A DNA stretch of 64,000 nucleotides, taken from contig OX336353.1 in the NCBI GenBank assembly GCA_946902875.1, positions 18,179,151 to 18,243,150 on the forward strand. The letters are read 5' to 3'. Numbering within the stretch: the first letter of the stretch is position 1; every line of letters starts with the position of its first letter. Positions 21,691 through 31,822 of this stretch are shown here, in pieces. The notes under the pieces are model-generated. The model had not been told where the DNA came from and did no database searches. It saw only the letters and a program-made list of their open reading frames with translations. This stretch comes from Nematopogon swammerdamellus (Eukaryota; Arthropoda; Insecta; Lepidoptera; Adelidae). A program made the translations under genes and the position numbers.

Positions 21691-21825
21691 TTACCCCAAC
21701 TTCGGCGGAAAGCAGTCGTCCCGAACCGCTGGATGCCGGGAGGACTAGAGGAAAATTGGAGAAGCGTGTGTCCAGCAGTAGACGCATACACGCTGATTGA
21801 CTGACAGACGAAGATAATAATGACG
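21691..21825 (+). pseudogene. RTE-type LINE RT end, broken
   Basis: AGAGGAAAATTGGAGAAGCG with TGTCCAGCAGTAGACG encodes RKIGEACVQQ and then a stop in place of the usual tryptophan. This is the same C-terminus as at 14624-14770. The upstream frame is shifted. It ends in a degenerate GA/AATAATGACGA tail typical of these elements. Confidence 0.6.
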
Positions 21826-22221
21826 ATAGAAGACAAACGAAATATATTGTGGAGCGAATGCGAGTGCGAATAGGGGTCGGGAAGGTTTGGTCTAAACGGG
21901 AGCTAAAGTAGGCAACATTTTTCACCAGAAGAGTCAAATTCTTGCTCTTATCTCGATTTAAAGTACAAATAGTAATAAGTGTATTTCTCGGCAAAAAGGT
22001 CCGACTTAAAATCTGAGGAGTATGTTGTAATTGCTCACACTGAGATGGGCCCAATTTGTTGGCAATATTAGTGAAAAATGTTCACTAGTTCACTGCGTTG
22101 TAAATTTTAATCGGAAATGGGGACAAATAAAATTTCATTCATTAAATATACTTCATTCATTTGATGTCAACAAAAAAAGGCTGAACCTCTCTGCGCCGAG
22201 TGTTGCGGGGATAGGATACAT

Positions 22222-22690
22222 ATTTTTTTTTTTTACTGAAAGCGCGTCCTGTGACATCTACCCACCCATGAGGTGTCTATGGACATTCGGTCGTATGCAG
22301 GGGTTGCGAATGCCATGCCGGCCTGACAGGAGCCTATTCAAGCCCCTCTTGAAGGACCCCATACTGGACTTTGGTAAAATATATGGGCAGGGAGAGCGTT
22401 TCAGAATTTACCGGTTCTCTAGAGGAAATATCTGCAAAACCGGTTAGTACGCAACCGCGGTAAGTCCAGGGTTTAGGGATGCAAACCCTGCTCGGTACGC
22501 ACGGTGCGGTGGTGGAAAGGGGACGGCGGGATTGCGTTAAACAGATACTCGGAGCACTCGCCATGGAATAAGCGATAGAACACACTTAGTGAGCCGATAT
22601 CCCTGCGGAGATGCAGTGGTTCTAAATCGCGGGACACTTCGGGATCACGCACTATGGCGCCGTTTAGGTACATATTTATTTTTCGAGTTA
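22222..22690 (-). pseudogene. LINE family C, longest RT C-terminal copy
   Basis: On the minus strand one open segment (22673-22473) reads EPLHLRRDIGSLSVFYRLFH followed by GECSEYLFNAIPPSPFHHRT. After a frame break come SREPVNSETLSLPIYFTKVQ-type remains and the poly-A tail at 22222-22234. The xxHRRDxxSLxVFYR and PPSPFxHRT patterns are typical of the RT C-terminal region of insect Jockey/CR1-like LINEs. The copy is 5'-truncated at about 22690. Confidence 0.7.
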
Positions 22691-23605
22691 TATCTCACCG
22701 TTATGCATATACTACAGCAACAAAGGGCCATGCGAAGGTTTTCATCTCTGAGTGTATGTTATTGGGGAGGTTTTCTATTTCAGCGTCGCAAAACGAAAGG
22801 GACACAACCTCTGATAACGTTAACACATCCCTACAACCATTTCACACTAACTAACTTACTATTCTTCCCTTTGAACAATCCAGGCGGCGAGAGATCACTC
22901 GAGCGACAAGGTTCTAAAATTGAATCTGCAATTTTAAACCTCTTCATAAGGGACGACGGTGGCAAAAGGAGAGAATCGTTAAGGACAATTTGGTCGCATG
23001 GAAGGCAAAATTATTGTTCAGATTTGGGTAGCGCGGAGGTATAATGAAGGGTTAAGGGTTGGTGGAAGTACTTAGTGGCGAATAATGTAAGGAACTGGTT
23101 AGCGAAGGTCTTCGGTTTTGGGAAATAAATTTAGGTGGGTATTGTTATGTCGAAAATATGGCCCTCTCAGCTAGCACAGTTGGATGATCGTGCAAGTCGA
23201 TTGAGACGTAGGTATTATGACAAATAAAACAGACATACAATTTTATGTTTGACATAAAATAAAGCAGACATTTACAGTTTTTCCTTAAAGCATACTTCTC
23301 ACGAGCCCAGTAGCTGGCGAAGGACTGGCTGGACTGACTGGACGAGGCTGGTGAAGGACAACGTCCAACAGTTACTGGCCCCGCCAGAACAACACCGTTC
23401 GTGTCGGTTAGCTATATTTCAAATCCTTTGAGCTGTATTTAAAATCTTTTGAGATATGTTTAAAATTATTTTGCGCTATACTTCAAATCTTTCGAGCTAT
23501 TTATTTATTTATTCATTTATCACTTTATTTCAGCGAAAAAGGGCCACATTAAAATACACATTAAATGTTAAACTAAGAACTAAAAATTACTTTTCTCCTT
23601 GTTCA
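22691..23605. other. Unassigned stretch with short degenerate repeats
   Basis: At 23410-23500 the phrase ATATTTCAAATCCTTTGAGCT is repeated imperfectly about four times. The same phrase reappears at 24490-24560, on the far side of the protein fragments at 23.7-24.5 kb. No gene is supported in between except as listed. Confidence 0.4.
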
Positions 23606-23681
23606 GCCGGTGTTTATGGGCTGACAACACGGGTGTTGTAGGTGATGTAGCCAATCGTGTCAATTTCCATAAAAAAAAAAC
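23606..23681 (+). mobile_element. Family A SINE, tail only
   Basis: TTATGGGCTGACAACACGGG, GTTGTAGGTGATGTAGCC and a terminal AATTTCCATAAAAAAA are the last 75 bp of family A. The head is missing. Confidence 0.7.
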
Positions 23682-23707
23682 ACTTGAGACAGTACGGTAC
23701 CAGACCA

Positions 23708-23983
23708 TTACGGGTCCCAATAGAGATCCATATGCGACATATTGGTCTGCTGGAGTGGATCAGGTGCGCGTGGAGTGGGCGCAGATTCCTGCGGCGGCGA
23801 CGGCGGCAGGGGCGTCGGCAGCGGCTGCGTCTCCTGAATGTGCTGGACGGCAGTTGCAACCAGCTCCGGAGCGGACTCAGCATACTCTATCGACAAAGGT
23901 CGCGATTTAAGAGCCGGAACACCACAACGAAGGGCCAAAACTCGCTGCGAAGGAATGTCTTCACCTTCTCGGTAGGAATGCAC
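23708..23983 (-). pseudogene. Proline/glutamine-rich retroelement-like fragment
   Basis: A minus-strand frame of 91 codons includes RVLALRCGVPALKSRPLSIE and a low-complexity PLPTPLPPSPPQ stretch. It lies on the same strand as the RRM-like fragment at 24.3-24.5 kb and could be a further part of the same ORF1/gag-type protein. No zinc knuckle or catalytic motif is visible, so this is inference from neighbourhood only. Confidence 0.25.
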
Positions 23984-24317
23984 AAGATTGATTTACTATC
24001 ATATTTATTCTCTCTTACGTTTTGTTTATAGACGTCCGGAAATACCAGCCTTCCGGCTATAAAATCCAGACGTCTATCCCTGCACTCTTGCGAGTACAGT
24101 GATCATGTATGCCAGAACGAGGCCCCATAGCTGTACAGTACTTCCGAAATAATCCCATGGGAAACACAGACTTAAGCCTTTCCCCAGCCGATCTGAGCCA
24201 CCACCCGTCCACCCTAAGGAACCCCCGACCTAAGCCGAGAGCCGTGGGTGAAGCCATCACTGCCACTGGACTCCAACAACAGCCTGTGCCCAGGGCCACA
24301 GCGTTTTGTACTACCTG

Positions 24318-24504
24318 ACAGCTTTATAGGTAGGAATGCACAGCTTTCATCGCAAAAGCTCGTGTCAGCCCAGTGAGAAGAAAGAGCCTCGACACTCTCA
24401 ACTCGCTCCCCATTGTCCTTTACGTGGCGGACGAGGTCCTCGATCTTCATGTCCTTTCGCAGCCGAGACACGTAGATGAGAGCTGTGCGGGGAGCTATAC
24501 TTCA
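24318..24504 (-). pseudogene. RRM-like fragment, possibly of a retroelement ORF1 protein
   Basis: The minus strand reads TALIYVSRLRKDMKIEDLVR then HVKDNGERVESVEALSSH. An initial beta-strand-like segment, a KDMKIEDLVRHV helix and a VESVEALS strand fit the start of an RRM-type fold, as found in ORF1 proteins of some insect non-LTR elements. The frame fails beyond ADTSF. No partner RT is adjacent. Alternative: a broken host RNA-binding exon, though no splice signals support that. Confidence 0.35.
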
Positions 24505-24562
24505 AATTTTTCAGCTAAACTCACTTCAAATCTTTTCAGCTATACTTCAAATCTCTGCTGAA
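24490..24562. repeat. Short degenerate tandem repeat
   Basis: GAGCTATACTTCAAATTTTT recurs about three times with a period of 23-27 bp. It is related to the repeats at 23410-23500. Confidence 0.5.
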
Positions 24563-25018
24563 ATCTTCCCCTACTCCCAAAGTCTAGTCTGAAAAATAAC
24601 CGCGCGAAAAAGCCGGCAGGGAATGAGAGGCAGCCAGAAAACCCCTTATACGCAGGAAGGAAACCAACACACCGCGCGCCGCATTCGCGCATCGGATCCA
24701 GAGCGAGCTAAATAAAGGAAACCGGCATTAAGTGAACAAATTACACACGCGATATTACCCACACTGTCTTGTATAAACAGACGTGTGTGTGAGTGGCTGG
24801 CGGCGGGCGGCGCGGAGCTGCGAGCGATTTGCATAATTCTCAGCTTTGCATGCTAACGCCGGGCCTATGCCGCCGCTGCGCGCTGCCACTATGACGCCGC
24901 CGACGACAGAGAATATAGATATTTATATAGAACAGAAGTGACACTTAACGCAGGGAGAGTTATCAACTGTGCCTATCGCTTATCTATATATACTATATAT
25001 TTTATATACTATATATTT

Positions 25019-25343
25019 GTACCGTGTGGGGCCGGTACTTTAAAAGAATAGCCACACTGCATCTCTCCCCGTGTATGTCGTAAAAGGCGACTAAGGGATA
25101 TGAGTCCCTTCTTATATTACTAGGTGGTAGGGTTTAACACGCCCGGGTTGGTACCACCGCACTGAATGAAAGGTCGGTCGAAACGGCTTTGCAAATAGTT
25201 TATATTTTCCGTCCAGTTCAGTGTAACCGGCACGACCGAAGGGAAGCACTGACGTGGCACCAAGTTCACCCGGTGTTATGGGCTGACATCAAGGATGTTG
25301 TAGGTGATGTAGCCAACCGTGTCAGTTTCCATAAAAAAAAAAA
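25019..25343 (+). mobile_element. Composite SINE: D head joined to A tail, complete
   Basis: It opens with GTACCGTGTGGGGCCGGTAC, continues through CTCTCCCCGTGTATGTCG and AAGGCGACTAAGGGATA, and then switches to the A central domain at about 25110 (TTACTAGGTGGTAGGGTTTA). It ends AACCGTGTCAGTTTCCATAA plus an A run. A full tail and an A run with an intact start suggest that this composite is itself a retroposing SINE. Confidence 0.75.
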
Positions 25344-25655
25344 TGAAACTTCATTTCAAATAAATTACTTAAAAATAATTAAATCTAGACCTAAAAATAA
25401 CTAAATTACTTAACTATAAAAATTAATCTAACTATAAATAAAAATAATAGTCCACAGGGACCATTAGCATGGTCCCCTTGACTGATGCGGCGTTCCACCT
25501 CTGGATCGCCAGGCTGATCCGCTGCTTAAAATGCGCCCGGGCACGGCGGTCCCAAGACGCGTCAATGAGTAATTTTCCCAACTTCTTGGAAAATATTATT
25601 ATTGGTTTATATTTAAAAGCGAATAAAAATATCTCTCCACCTATAAACAAAAAAT

Positions 25656-26090
25656 GTGTTAAGTGCGAGTTTTACTCGCGCACGGAGGTTTCCGTATCTA
25701 TCCTCTATTAATAACCGCTCAATCGGAGAGAAACCTCAATGAGGTCGATCGCACTTTACGGTGGGAAAATGACAGCACCTAACAATGCAATGTATAAATT
25801 GCATGTGGCACCATCTATTATTCAATAGTGTGACTAATCGATTTTATTGTAGGTTTCTTGTATGGCGGCCCCCCTTAATTTTTAACATTTTCTTATTTTT
25901 CTTATTTTTTGTTATATCCGCCATAGTAACGCATATTCTGTGAAAGTTTCAACGGGCTACCTATTACGGTTCAAGAGATACAGCCTTCGGACAGACTGAC
26001 GGACGGACGGACGGACGGACGGACAGACATACAGACAGACGGCGGAGGCTTAGTAATAGGCTTCCGTACGGGATACGGAAACCTAAAAAG
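25656..26090 (-). mobile_element. Family E element, complete
   Basis: On the minus strand it runs from TTTTTAGGTTTCCGTATCCC (26090) to GCGCGAGTAAAACTCGCACT (about 25660). The GTCC run at 25990-26040 is long and regular. A small internal palindrome, GAGAAACCTCAATGAGG, is unique to this copy. Confidence 0.7.
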
Positions 26091-26432
26091 AGTGACGCTT
26101 CTATCTTCTACGTTCTGTGGCGGCATCGCTACGAGAATGCTACGCGCCCGCCTCCGCAGAAGCTACGAGTGTTCGAGTCGGATCGTAGAGGACTGTAAGC
26201 AAACACGAAAGGCGGCGCGGGAAAAACACAATTTTGACCTTCGGAGGCGGAAAATATCCCCTTGGGCGGTTTAGCGTAATAATATCAATTTCAGATACTA
26301 AATAATATATTTTTTTAACGAGAGGAGACTTTGTTCTTTGCATTAGCGCAGTCGAATTAATAGAGTTGTGTAATAATAAAATGTAAAGTTTTACAGAGTT
26401 CATGATTTTATTTTTAAATTGGATCTGAGTCG

Positions 26433-26717
26433 GTTTTTAGGTTTCCATTACTAAGCCTACAACAACGTCTGTCTGTCCGTTCGTCCGTCCGTCCCTCCGA
26501 TGGCTGTATCTTTGGAACCTTAATAGCTAGCCGGTTTAATGGAATGGTTAATTTTTACAGAATATGATTTATTATGTTTGGTCCGATATAACAACAAACA
26601 AGAAAAAATTAAAACGTGAAAAATTAAGGGGGTTACTAGATACAATGTTTTTTTCAACTTTTTTTTTTTTGCGGAAACCTCAGTGCGCGAGTCCGACTCG
26701 CACTTGGCCGGTTTTTA
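26433..26717 (+). mobile_element. Family E element
   Basis: It starts GTTTTTAGGTTTCCATTACT, contains GTCCGTTCGTCCGTCCG and ends GCGAGTCCGACTCGCACTTG followed by GCCGGTTTTT. It joins head-on to a family B SINE at 26719, probably a SINE inserted at the T-rich end. Confidence 0.7.
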
Positions 26718-26718
26718 A

Positions 26719-26935
26719 GATGGTACCTACCCAGTCGGCTAAAATTTGAGCCTACCACCTAGTAAGGGGTAAGGGAAGTGACCTACAGTTTTACACCGGT
26801 CCCGAACGGTGAAGCGCCAGGTATGCACGTAAATTTTTTCGTCAGAAAAAAGTCATTGGTACACGCCGACCGGATTCGAACCTCTGACCCTCTAGCATGA
26901 GAAGTCGATGCCCAAACCACTCGGCCACCTGCCGC
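26719..26935 (-). mobile_element. Family B SINE, tail missing
   Basis: The minus strand has the tRNA-like head (GCGGCAGGTGGCCGAGTGGT), the B box GGTTCGAATCC, ACACCGGTGT-type spacer and the central domain CTTACTAGGTGGTAGGCTC. It stops at GGTACC (26720), so the second half of the element is absent. Confidence 0.75.
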
Positions 26936-27370
26936 TTTTTAAACGTTTGGTCAGTTGTACTCGGATAAAAATCTCCTTTAAAGTTCTGCATTTTAAGTGG
27001 TATGGTAATCCATTTTATTTTTCTCTCCGTGAAGTCTCCCTAATATTTTAATTTCGAAATAAAAGAAACAAAAGCGAGAACGCAACACACAAAGCCCTAC
27101 TAACACCACGGATAATGTCCGCATTAGAACAGAGAGAAAACATAGCTTAGATAAAGCGGAGATTCCAACAGCGGCGGGGCGTGGCATAGCAAAACGTACG
27201 CAAAGTTGAACACAATTAGAGTTAAAATCAATTAACAACGAATGCCTCTCATGATTGGTCCTAATTAGAGCACAGTTGGTCAAATTCCGCCATCACGAGA
27301 CGCATCTATACGTGAACAGTACCTGTAGCGAAAGCTCCGTCAATAGCATACATTAACATTAACAACTCCA

Positions 27371-27612
27371 GTGATTTAAAATGAAATTAAATGAAATGAT
27401 TTATTTTTTCGTCACACAACAACTCAAATAATTACAAACACAAAAAAAACAATAACATGTGACGAAAAGGGAGCCCACTCAGCTGACTCACTATCCGAGA
27501 CAGCGAAGCTGATTTTCAGGCGCTCCCCTTTCCAACCAAGGACCAGACTAAAAACAAACAAACAACAATAACAATAAACATAATAAACAAAAAAATTATA
27601 ATAATTAACTAA
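27371..27612 (-). mobile_element. Probable LINE 3' end (untranslated)
   Basis: On the minus strand a GC-richer block with GGAAAGGGGAGCGCCTGAAA and AGTGAGTCAGCTGAGTGGGC ends with AATAAATCATTTCATTTAAT-type tail. This layout is typical of 3' UTRs of insect LINEs, but no RT code remains and the family is not identified. Confidence 0.4.
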
Positions 27613-27748
27613 CATAATTTATATTCTGTTTGCCTCAGTCGAAAGCTTTAAAGTTATGGAATCGAGAAATAATATTAAGTAATCATTGTTAAACTTATCT
27701 CCTTAAAATTTTTAAATTATAAATTAAAAAATTCGATTTAAATATATT

Positions 27749-28192
27749 TTACTGTTTAGAGTTGATTTTAGCCTGACAATATAATAATACACGAACAAGC
27801 AGGTTGTAGATCTCAATATGAATAACGGAATCGATTTTAGTAATGTTGACATGTTCGGGTCGTATCTGGAATCGGCCTAATGAGATTACCAAGTGCGAAT
27901 AAAGCGGCTCATTTTCATAATACCCGCGAATAGCCGTTTGGGTGAAGAGCCGCCGATTAATATGCAAACTCGGAATAGTCGGGATCGAGAATGTTTGGGA
28001 GCCATTAGAGAGATGATTGATAACGATTTCGCGCTGACTGGCAAAGTTGGGCGCACGCAAGACTCGTAGAATAATCCAGTGGATAATTTTCGAGATGTTT
28101 GTTGAAACCACGGCGAGAAAATCTTTAGAATTTTTAGGTATACGATATCGAAGTCCAGATGAAAAATATATCTGATGATGAAAGGTGAACAA
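27749..28192 (-). other. 147-codon ORF, unrecognised
   Basis: This is the longest open frame in the window. It contains ILRVLRAPNFASQREIVI and YENEPLYSHLVISLGRFQ, with no motif, signal peptide or repeat that I can name. It lies in AT-rich DNA without nearby coding neighbours. At 28120-28190 its 5' end overlaps one member of a duplicated block (TATACGATATCGAAGTCCAG, again at 28268). It may be a decayed transposon frame, its antisense, or chance. Confidence 0.15.
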
Positions 28193-28475
28193 TTTTTTTT
28201 TGTGGAATGAGCATGAAAATTCAGGATCGAAAGGTCATTTGCTTGCCTCTAAATTCAAATCTTTTGGTATACGATATCGAAGCCCAGATTAAAAATATAT
28301 GTGATGAAAGGTTCAAAGCATGACTGCATACATTGTACTGAGTACCTCCTCTTCTGACTTAACACCAGCCGTAATTGCCTACATGTTAGGTTTTGCATCG
28401 TGGTGTATCTCACTTGATAATTTCAGCTAAAAGTGTAATTTCATTGATTATTTCTTTTTTGAGGGAATAAACATT

Positions 28476-28502
28476 TGTTCTTTCTTTCTTTCTGTCTTCC
28501 TG

Positions 28503-28594
<92 letters not shown>

Positions 28595-28596
28595 TT
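28476..28596. repeat. TTCT microsatellite
   Basis: About 28 nearly uninterrupted TTCT units, with TGTCTTCCTGTC interruptions at the left. The phenylalanine/leucine-rich ORF across it is a by-product. Confidence 0.95.
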
Positions 28597-29321
28597 TTCT
28601 TATTTTTTTTTGTCCTCAGCCACAGTTAAAAGAGTTCCCAACTCCTCTCTTTTAGCTTCCCCTTAGATAAAAACCAATGATTAAAGTGAATATAGAACGA
28701 ATGAGCCAGTCTAAAGGCTAAAACAATAAGCGAAAGGTATTCTCGCAGATATCGATAGCAGTAAAAGTGTCCTTGTCGCTATAAATCCCGTAAGACGAAT
28801 GACTGGTGAAAGGGTCGCAATAGTCATACGTCTTACGGTCATCGAGAGACCTTTTTCGTTCCTAGATAGCGCGACCTAGCCATTTGCACTGCCAGTTGAG
28901 AGTGCTGGGGAAATTCTATGCATAGAAAGGTTTTGTTTAGCGTACGCGGACCTAATATGTGGTTTCTTCTAGCTCTCGTTCGGGTTCTGAATATATTTTT
29001 ATAATGGGTATTCCAATTGGAGTTTCATATATTGGCAACACTGTAACACTTTCCTGGTCGGGACAAATTTTTTCTCTTCCTTTTTGGCTTTGCATTTATC
29101 TAATGAAGAAATATAAAAAGCGAGTAAGTACATGTTTAGTACTAACAAATAAAATATAATATCGAAAGTCCCAGGTCAACTTCTAGTGTCCGATGCCAAA
29201 TACGACTTTGGTGATGACAGCATAAGATTCAATATTGAATCGTGCAAGTTGACTGAACGCAGTAGATTTCGTCATACCTACTCATAGACATTGCAACTAA
29301 CTAAATAGAGAATACGTCATC
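28597..29321. other. Unassigned stretch
   Basis: TTCCTGGTCGGGACAAATTT with TTTCTCTTCCTTTTTGGC (29053-29090) is echoed at 29378-29420 after the tRNA-like segment. This suggests two copies of one element's 3' part. No gene seen. Confidence 0.35.
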
Positions 29322-29393
29322 GACCCGATGGCGGAATTGGTAACGCGCTGGCGGCTTAAGCCGGAGTTCTAGGTTCGTATCCTGGTCGGGATG
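29322..29393 (+). repeat. tRNA-like segment (SINE head), not a functional tRNA
   Basis: A 72-bp cloverleaf-like region contains GGCGGAATTGGTAACGCGC (D-arm/A-box side), a perfect CGGCTTAAGCCG stem-loop where an anticodon arm would be, and CTAGGTTCGTATCCTGG as a good T arm/B box. The loop could read TAA (Leu), but the class II variable arm is missing and the acceptor ends pair poorly. The following sequence is tail-like, so I call it a SINE head. Confidence 0.45.
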
Positions 29394-29548
29394 TATTTTT
29401 TCTCTTCATTTTCGGCTAGTGAAGAAATAGACAGCTGTCAATAATGACGCATGTTTGAAACGTCAAAATGTTAGTTTGAAATGTTTGAAACAACACATTT
29501 AGGCAGTCAAACTGTTTAGTTGTTCCACGGAAATCATAATTATGTAAA

Positions 29549-29739
29549 CTCTGGAACGCTCTCCCTGCCCATATATTTCCCCTCAAGTACAGTCTCGGGT
29601 TCTTCAACCTCGGTTTGAATAGGCACCTGTCAAGCCGGCATGGCATTCGCAACCCCGCTTACGACCGAATGTCCATGGGCGTCGTTAGACACATTATGGG
29701 TAGCTCGGCGTCACATGTCGCGTGTTCTATAAAAAAAAC
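29549..29739 (+). pseudogene. LINE family C, RT C-terminus, intact frame
   Basis: The frame reads LWNALPAHIFPLKYSLGFF then NLGLNRHLSSRHGIRNPAYD and RMSMGVVRHIMGSSASHVA before the A-rich tail. It is the best preserved end of family C and defines the family's last 60 or so codons. Everything upstream of the LWNALP motif is missing. The coding frame continues into the A tail, so the natural stop may lie inside the tail. Confidence 0.7.
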
Positions 29740-29954
29740 TGAGTATCGAATTTTACGGAAAAATGATTGTCAATTTATTCGTCCAATCGTAATCGTTTAC
29801 TAGATCCAATAGGAAATGATTAATGGGTTGATTTCGTTAATCAAGAGAGTTGATGCTTTCTTTTGGATGTGATTGAGTAACGGGACCAAATAAAAATTGC
29901 GACGATCCACATAGGGCATGCATTTGTGTTCATGAAATATTTTTTATAAATTTT

Positions 29955-30240
29955 GCTTCGGTGGTTCGGTCATGTTGGAAGAACGGATGATAGGGACTAA
30001 CGAAAGAAAGTTTACGGAGCGAATGTGAGTGGAAGAGTCGAGAAGGGTTGCCCTAGTCGCAAGTACCTGGACCAGATCGGGCATGTGCTCAAAAAAGGGT
30101 CAAGTGCGTAGTGCCCGTAACAAACGAACGTTATGTATGACTTATGAGAGTAGGAGAGGCGGCAGATATGTGTCAGGATCGTGGCATGTGGAGATCCGTT
30201 GTCTCCGCCTAACCCACTGGGAATCAGGCGTGACGCTATG
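29955..30240 (+). pseudogene. LINE RT C-terminus (FGHV motif), frameshifted
   Basis: RWFGHVGR is followed after a frameshift by ANVSGRVEKGC and KYLDQIGHVLKKGQVRSARN. WFGHVxRM, then a basic GRxxxGRP-like segment and a D-x-I segment, is the common end of RT polyproteins in RTE-like and related elements. Later residues include WHVEIRCLRL where W-x-x-VV-x-A is expected. At least one frameshift is needed. A partial second copy of the first 100 bp lies at 30799. Confidence 0.55.
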
Positions 30241-31747
30241 TACGTATGTATGTAATGGGATAGAAAAATTAAAACTCCTACTTATGACCTGGCATGAGGA
30301 AACAAAGGAGCAAAAATTAATTATGTCAATATAAAAGGCAATAGAAACTTCGTGGAAATAATCGAAAATATAATTTAGAATTTTTTTGCCTTTTGTCTGA
30401 TTTCAAGAAAAGAAAAATGTATCAAGTCTTTTAAAAGTCGAAAGATAATTCAAATAAAAGAACGTTACAAAAATTCGTTCCGGTAATAAATTGAAAGCAC
30501 TATCTAAATTAAGGTCGGTTTACACTCCAGCGGCCATTACGTCAACCTCAGCGTTCGATTTTCAAATTTATGTCCCCTTCTCGTTCCCTCCCGTGTCCTC
30601 TTTAGGGGCCGTTCTGCCCCAAAATGGGGTCTATTGGTATTCTTTTGCACTCACATAGATATTAGTACTGCATCCAAGGAGAAGATCAATTACGAAAAAA
30701 CTAAAATAAAAAAAATATAAAAGTATGTTTTTTTTTCAACGAATAGGTATACAAGCGTCAAACTTCGTGTGATTATAGTGCAAACTCTATAGCCAAACGG
30801 GACCAAATAAAAATAGCGACGAACCACAGAGTATGCATTTGTGTTCATGAAATATTTTTAAATTTGTGCTTCGGTGGTTCGGTCATGTTGGAAAAATTAA
30901 GAAAACTTATAACAAAAAAAAACCAAAACAAAAACACCTAACAATAAAGTCGTGGTACGGAAAACACTCTTGTATTTATTGTTTCTTTTTGTGTACTGTT
31001 TTTATTTTAATTGTGTGAAATAAAAAGTTTTTGTAGTATTCTAACTTTATGGGTGGGCAAGTGGGCATCATAAAATGTTTTCTTTTTATTTTGAAAAATT
31101 ACATATGCCAAACTCTAGAATCACCCATTAAAATTTGGTAATCGTTGCTGAATGGCTCTGTATAATATTTTTCGCCCTATTTAATTTTATTCTTTTGTTT
31201 TTTGGCCTTTGAAATCTTTTAAATTATTTTGTAAACTTCGCTTCGAGTAAATTTTTGTTCACTGTTCAGGCCGCCGATAACGTTTATACCCTAAAATCTT
31301 GAGAAGTGACAAAATGTAACTGTGAAAACGGTATGTAAATCGATAAAGTAGTTTTCGAGTTATAATGATATTGATATATTGGCGTTACACGGTTACACGG
31401 TCGATCGCCGGTCGCCCGTAGAAACTTCGCTTTATTTATTAGGAATTTGTATTATAGTTCAAACAATATTTTCCTTTACCAGGATTTACAGCAACCTTAC
31501 CTTTTCAATGAACTTCCCACTGGACACAGTACTATAATGGATGAAATCGTGCGCGAATACGCACAAATCCGGCCGGATAGAGAACGCGTGAAGTGAAAAT
31601 AGGGAAGTTCAGATTATGCCCGGGAAATGAATAGGGAATTTGTGGGATTTCGAGCGGTTGAAAGCGATTTGTTGTGTTCTTCAAAACACCCCATATTGCG
31701 AAATGTGTGCGATAAAATATTCAGCTCATACATAAGAACGTAGTATA
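30241..31747. other. Unassigned stretch with a repeated block
   Basis: Bases 30799-30898 repeat 29881-29985 (GGGACCAAATAAAAATxGCG through TTCGGTCATGTTGGAA). The rest is AT-rich with poly-A runs. No gene or RNA feature was found. Confidence 0.4.
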
Positions 31748-31822
31748 CATTACCACACTCACACGATGTCCCGACAGTCGGCGTGAGCAGAATGATCGGT
31801 GTTGTGCTGCAGGAACCCTGCG
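31748..31822 (-). repeat. Family D tail fragment
   Basis: CACACGATGTCCCGACAGTC and ATCGGTGTTGTGCTGCAGGA match the last 75 bp of family D. The GGGGCCGG head is absent. Confidence 0.6.

Noticed and set aside
23657..24031. 124-codon plus-strand ORF starting in a SINE tail
   Set aside because: It begins inside the family A tail, is arginine-rich from GC content, and is antisense to the more protein-like minus-strand fragment.
28475..28666. Membrane protein rich in phenylalanine and leucine
   Set aside because: It is the translation of a TTCT microsatellite.
30029..30334. 101-codon ORF as an independent gene
   Set aside because: Its content is the C-terminal part of a frameshifted LINE RT, so it is listed as a pseudogene fragment.
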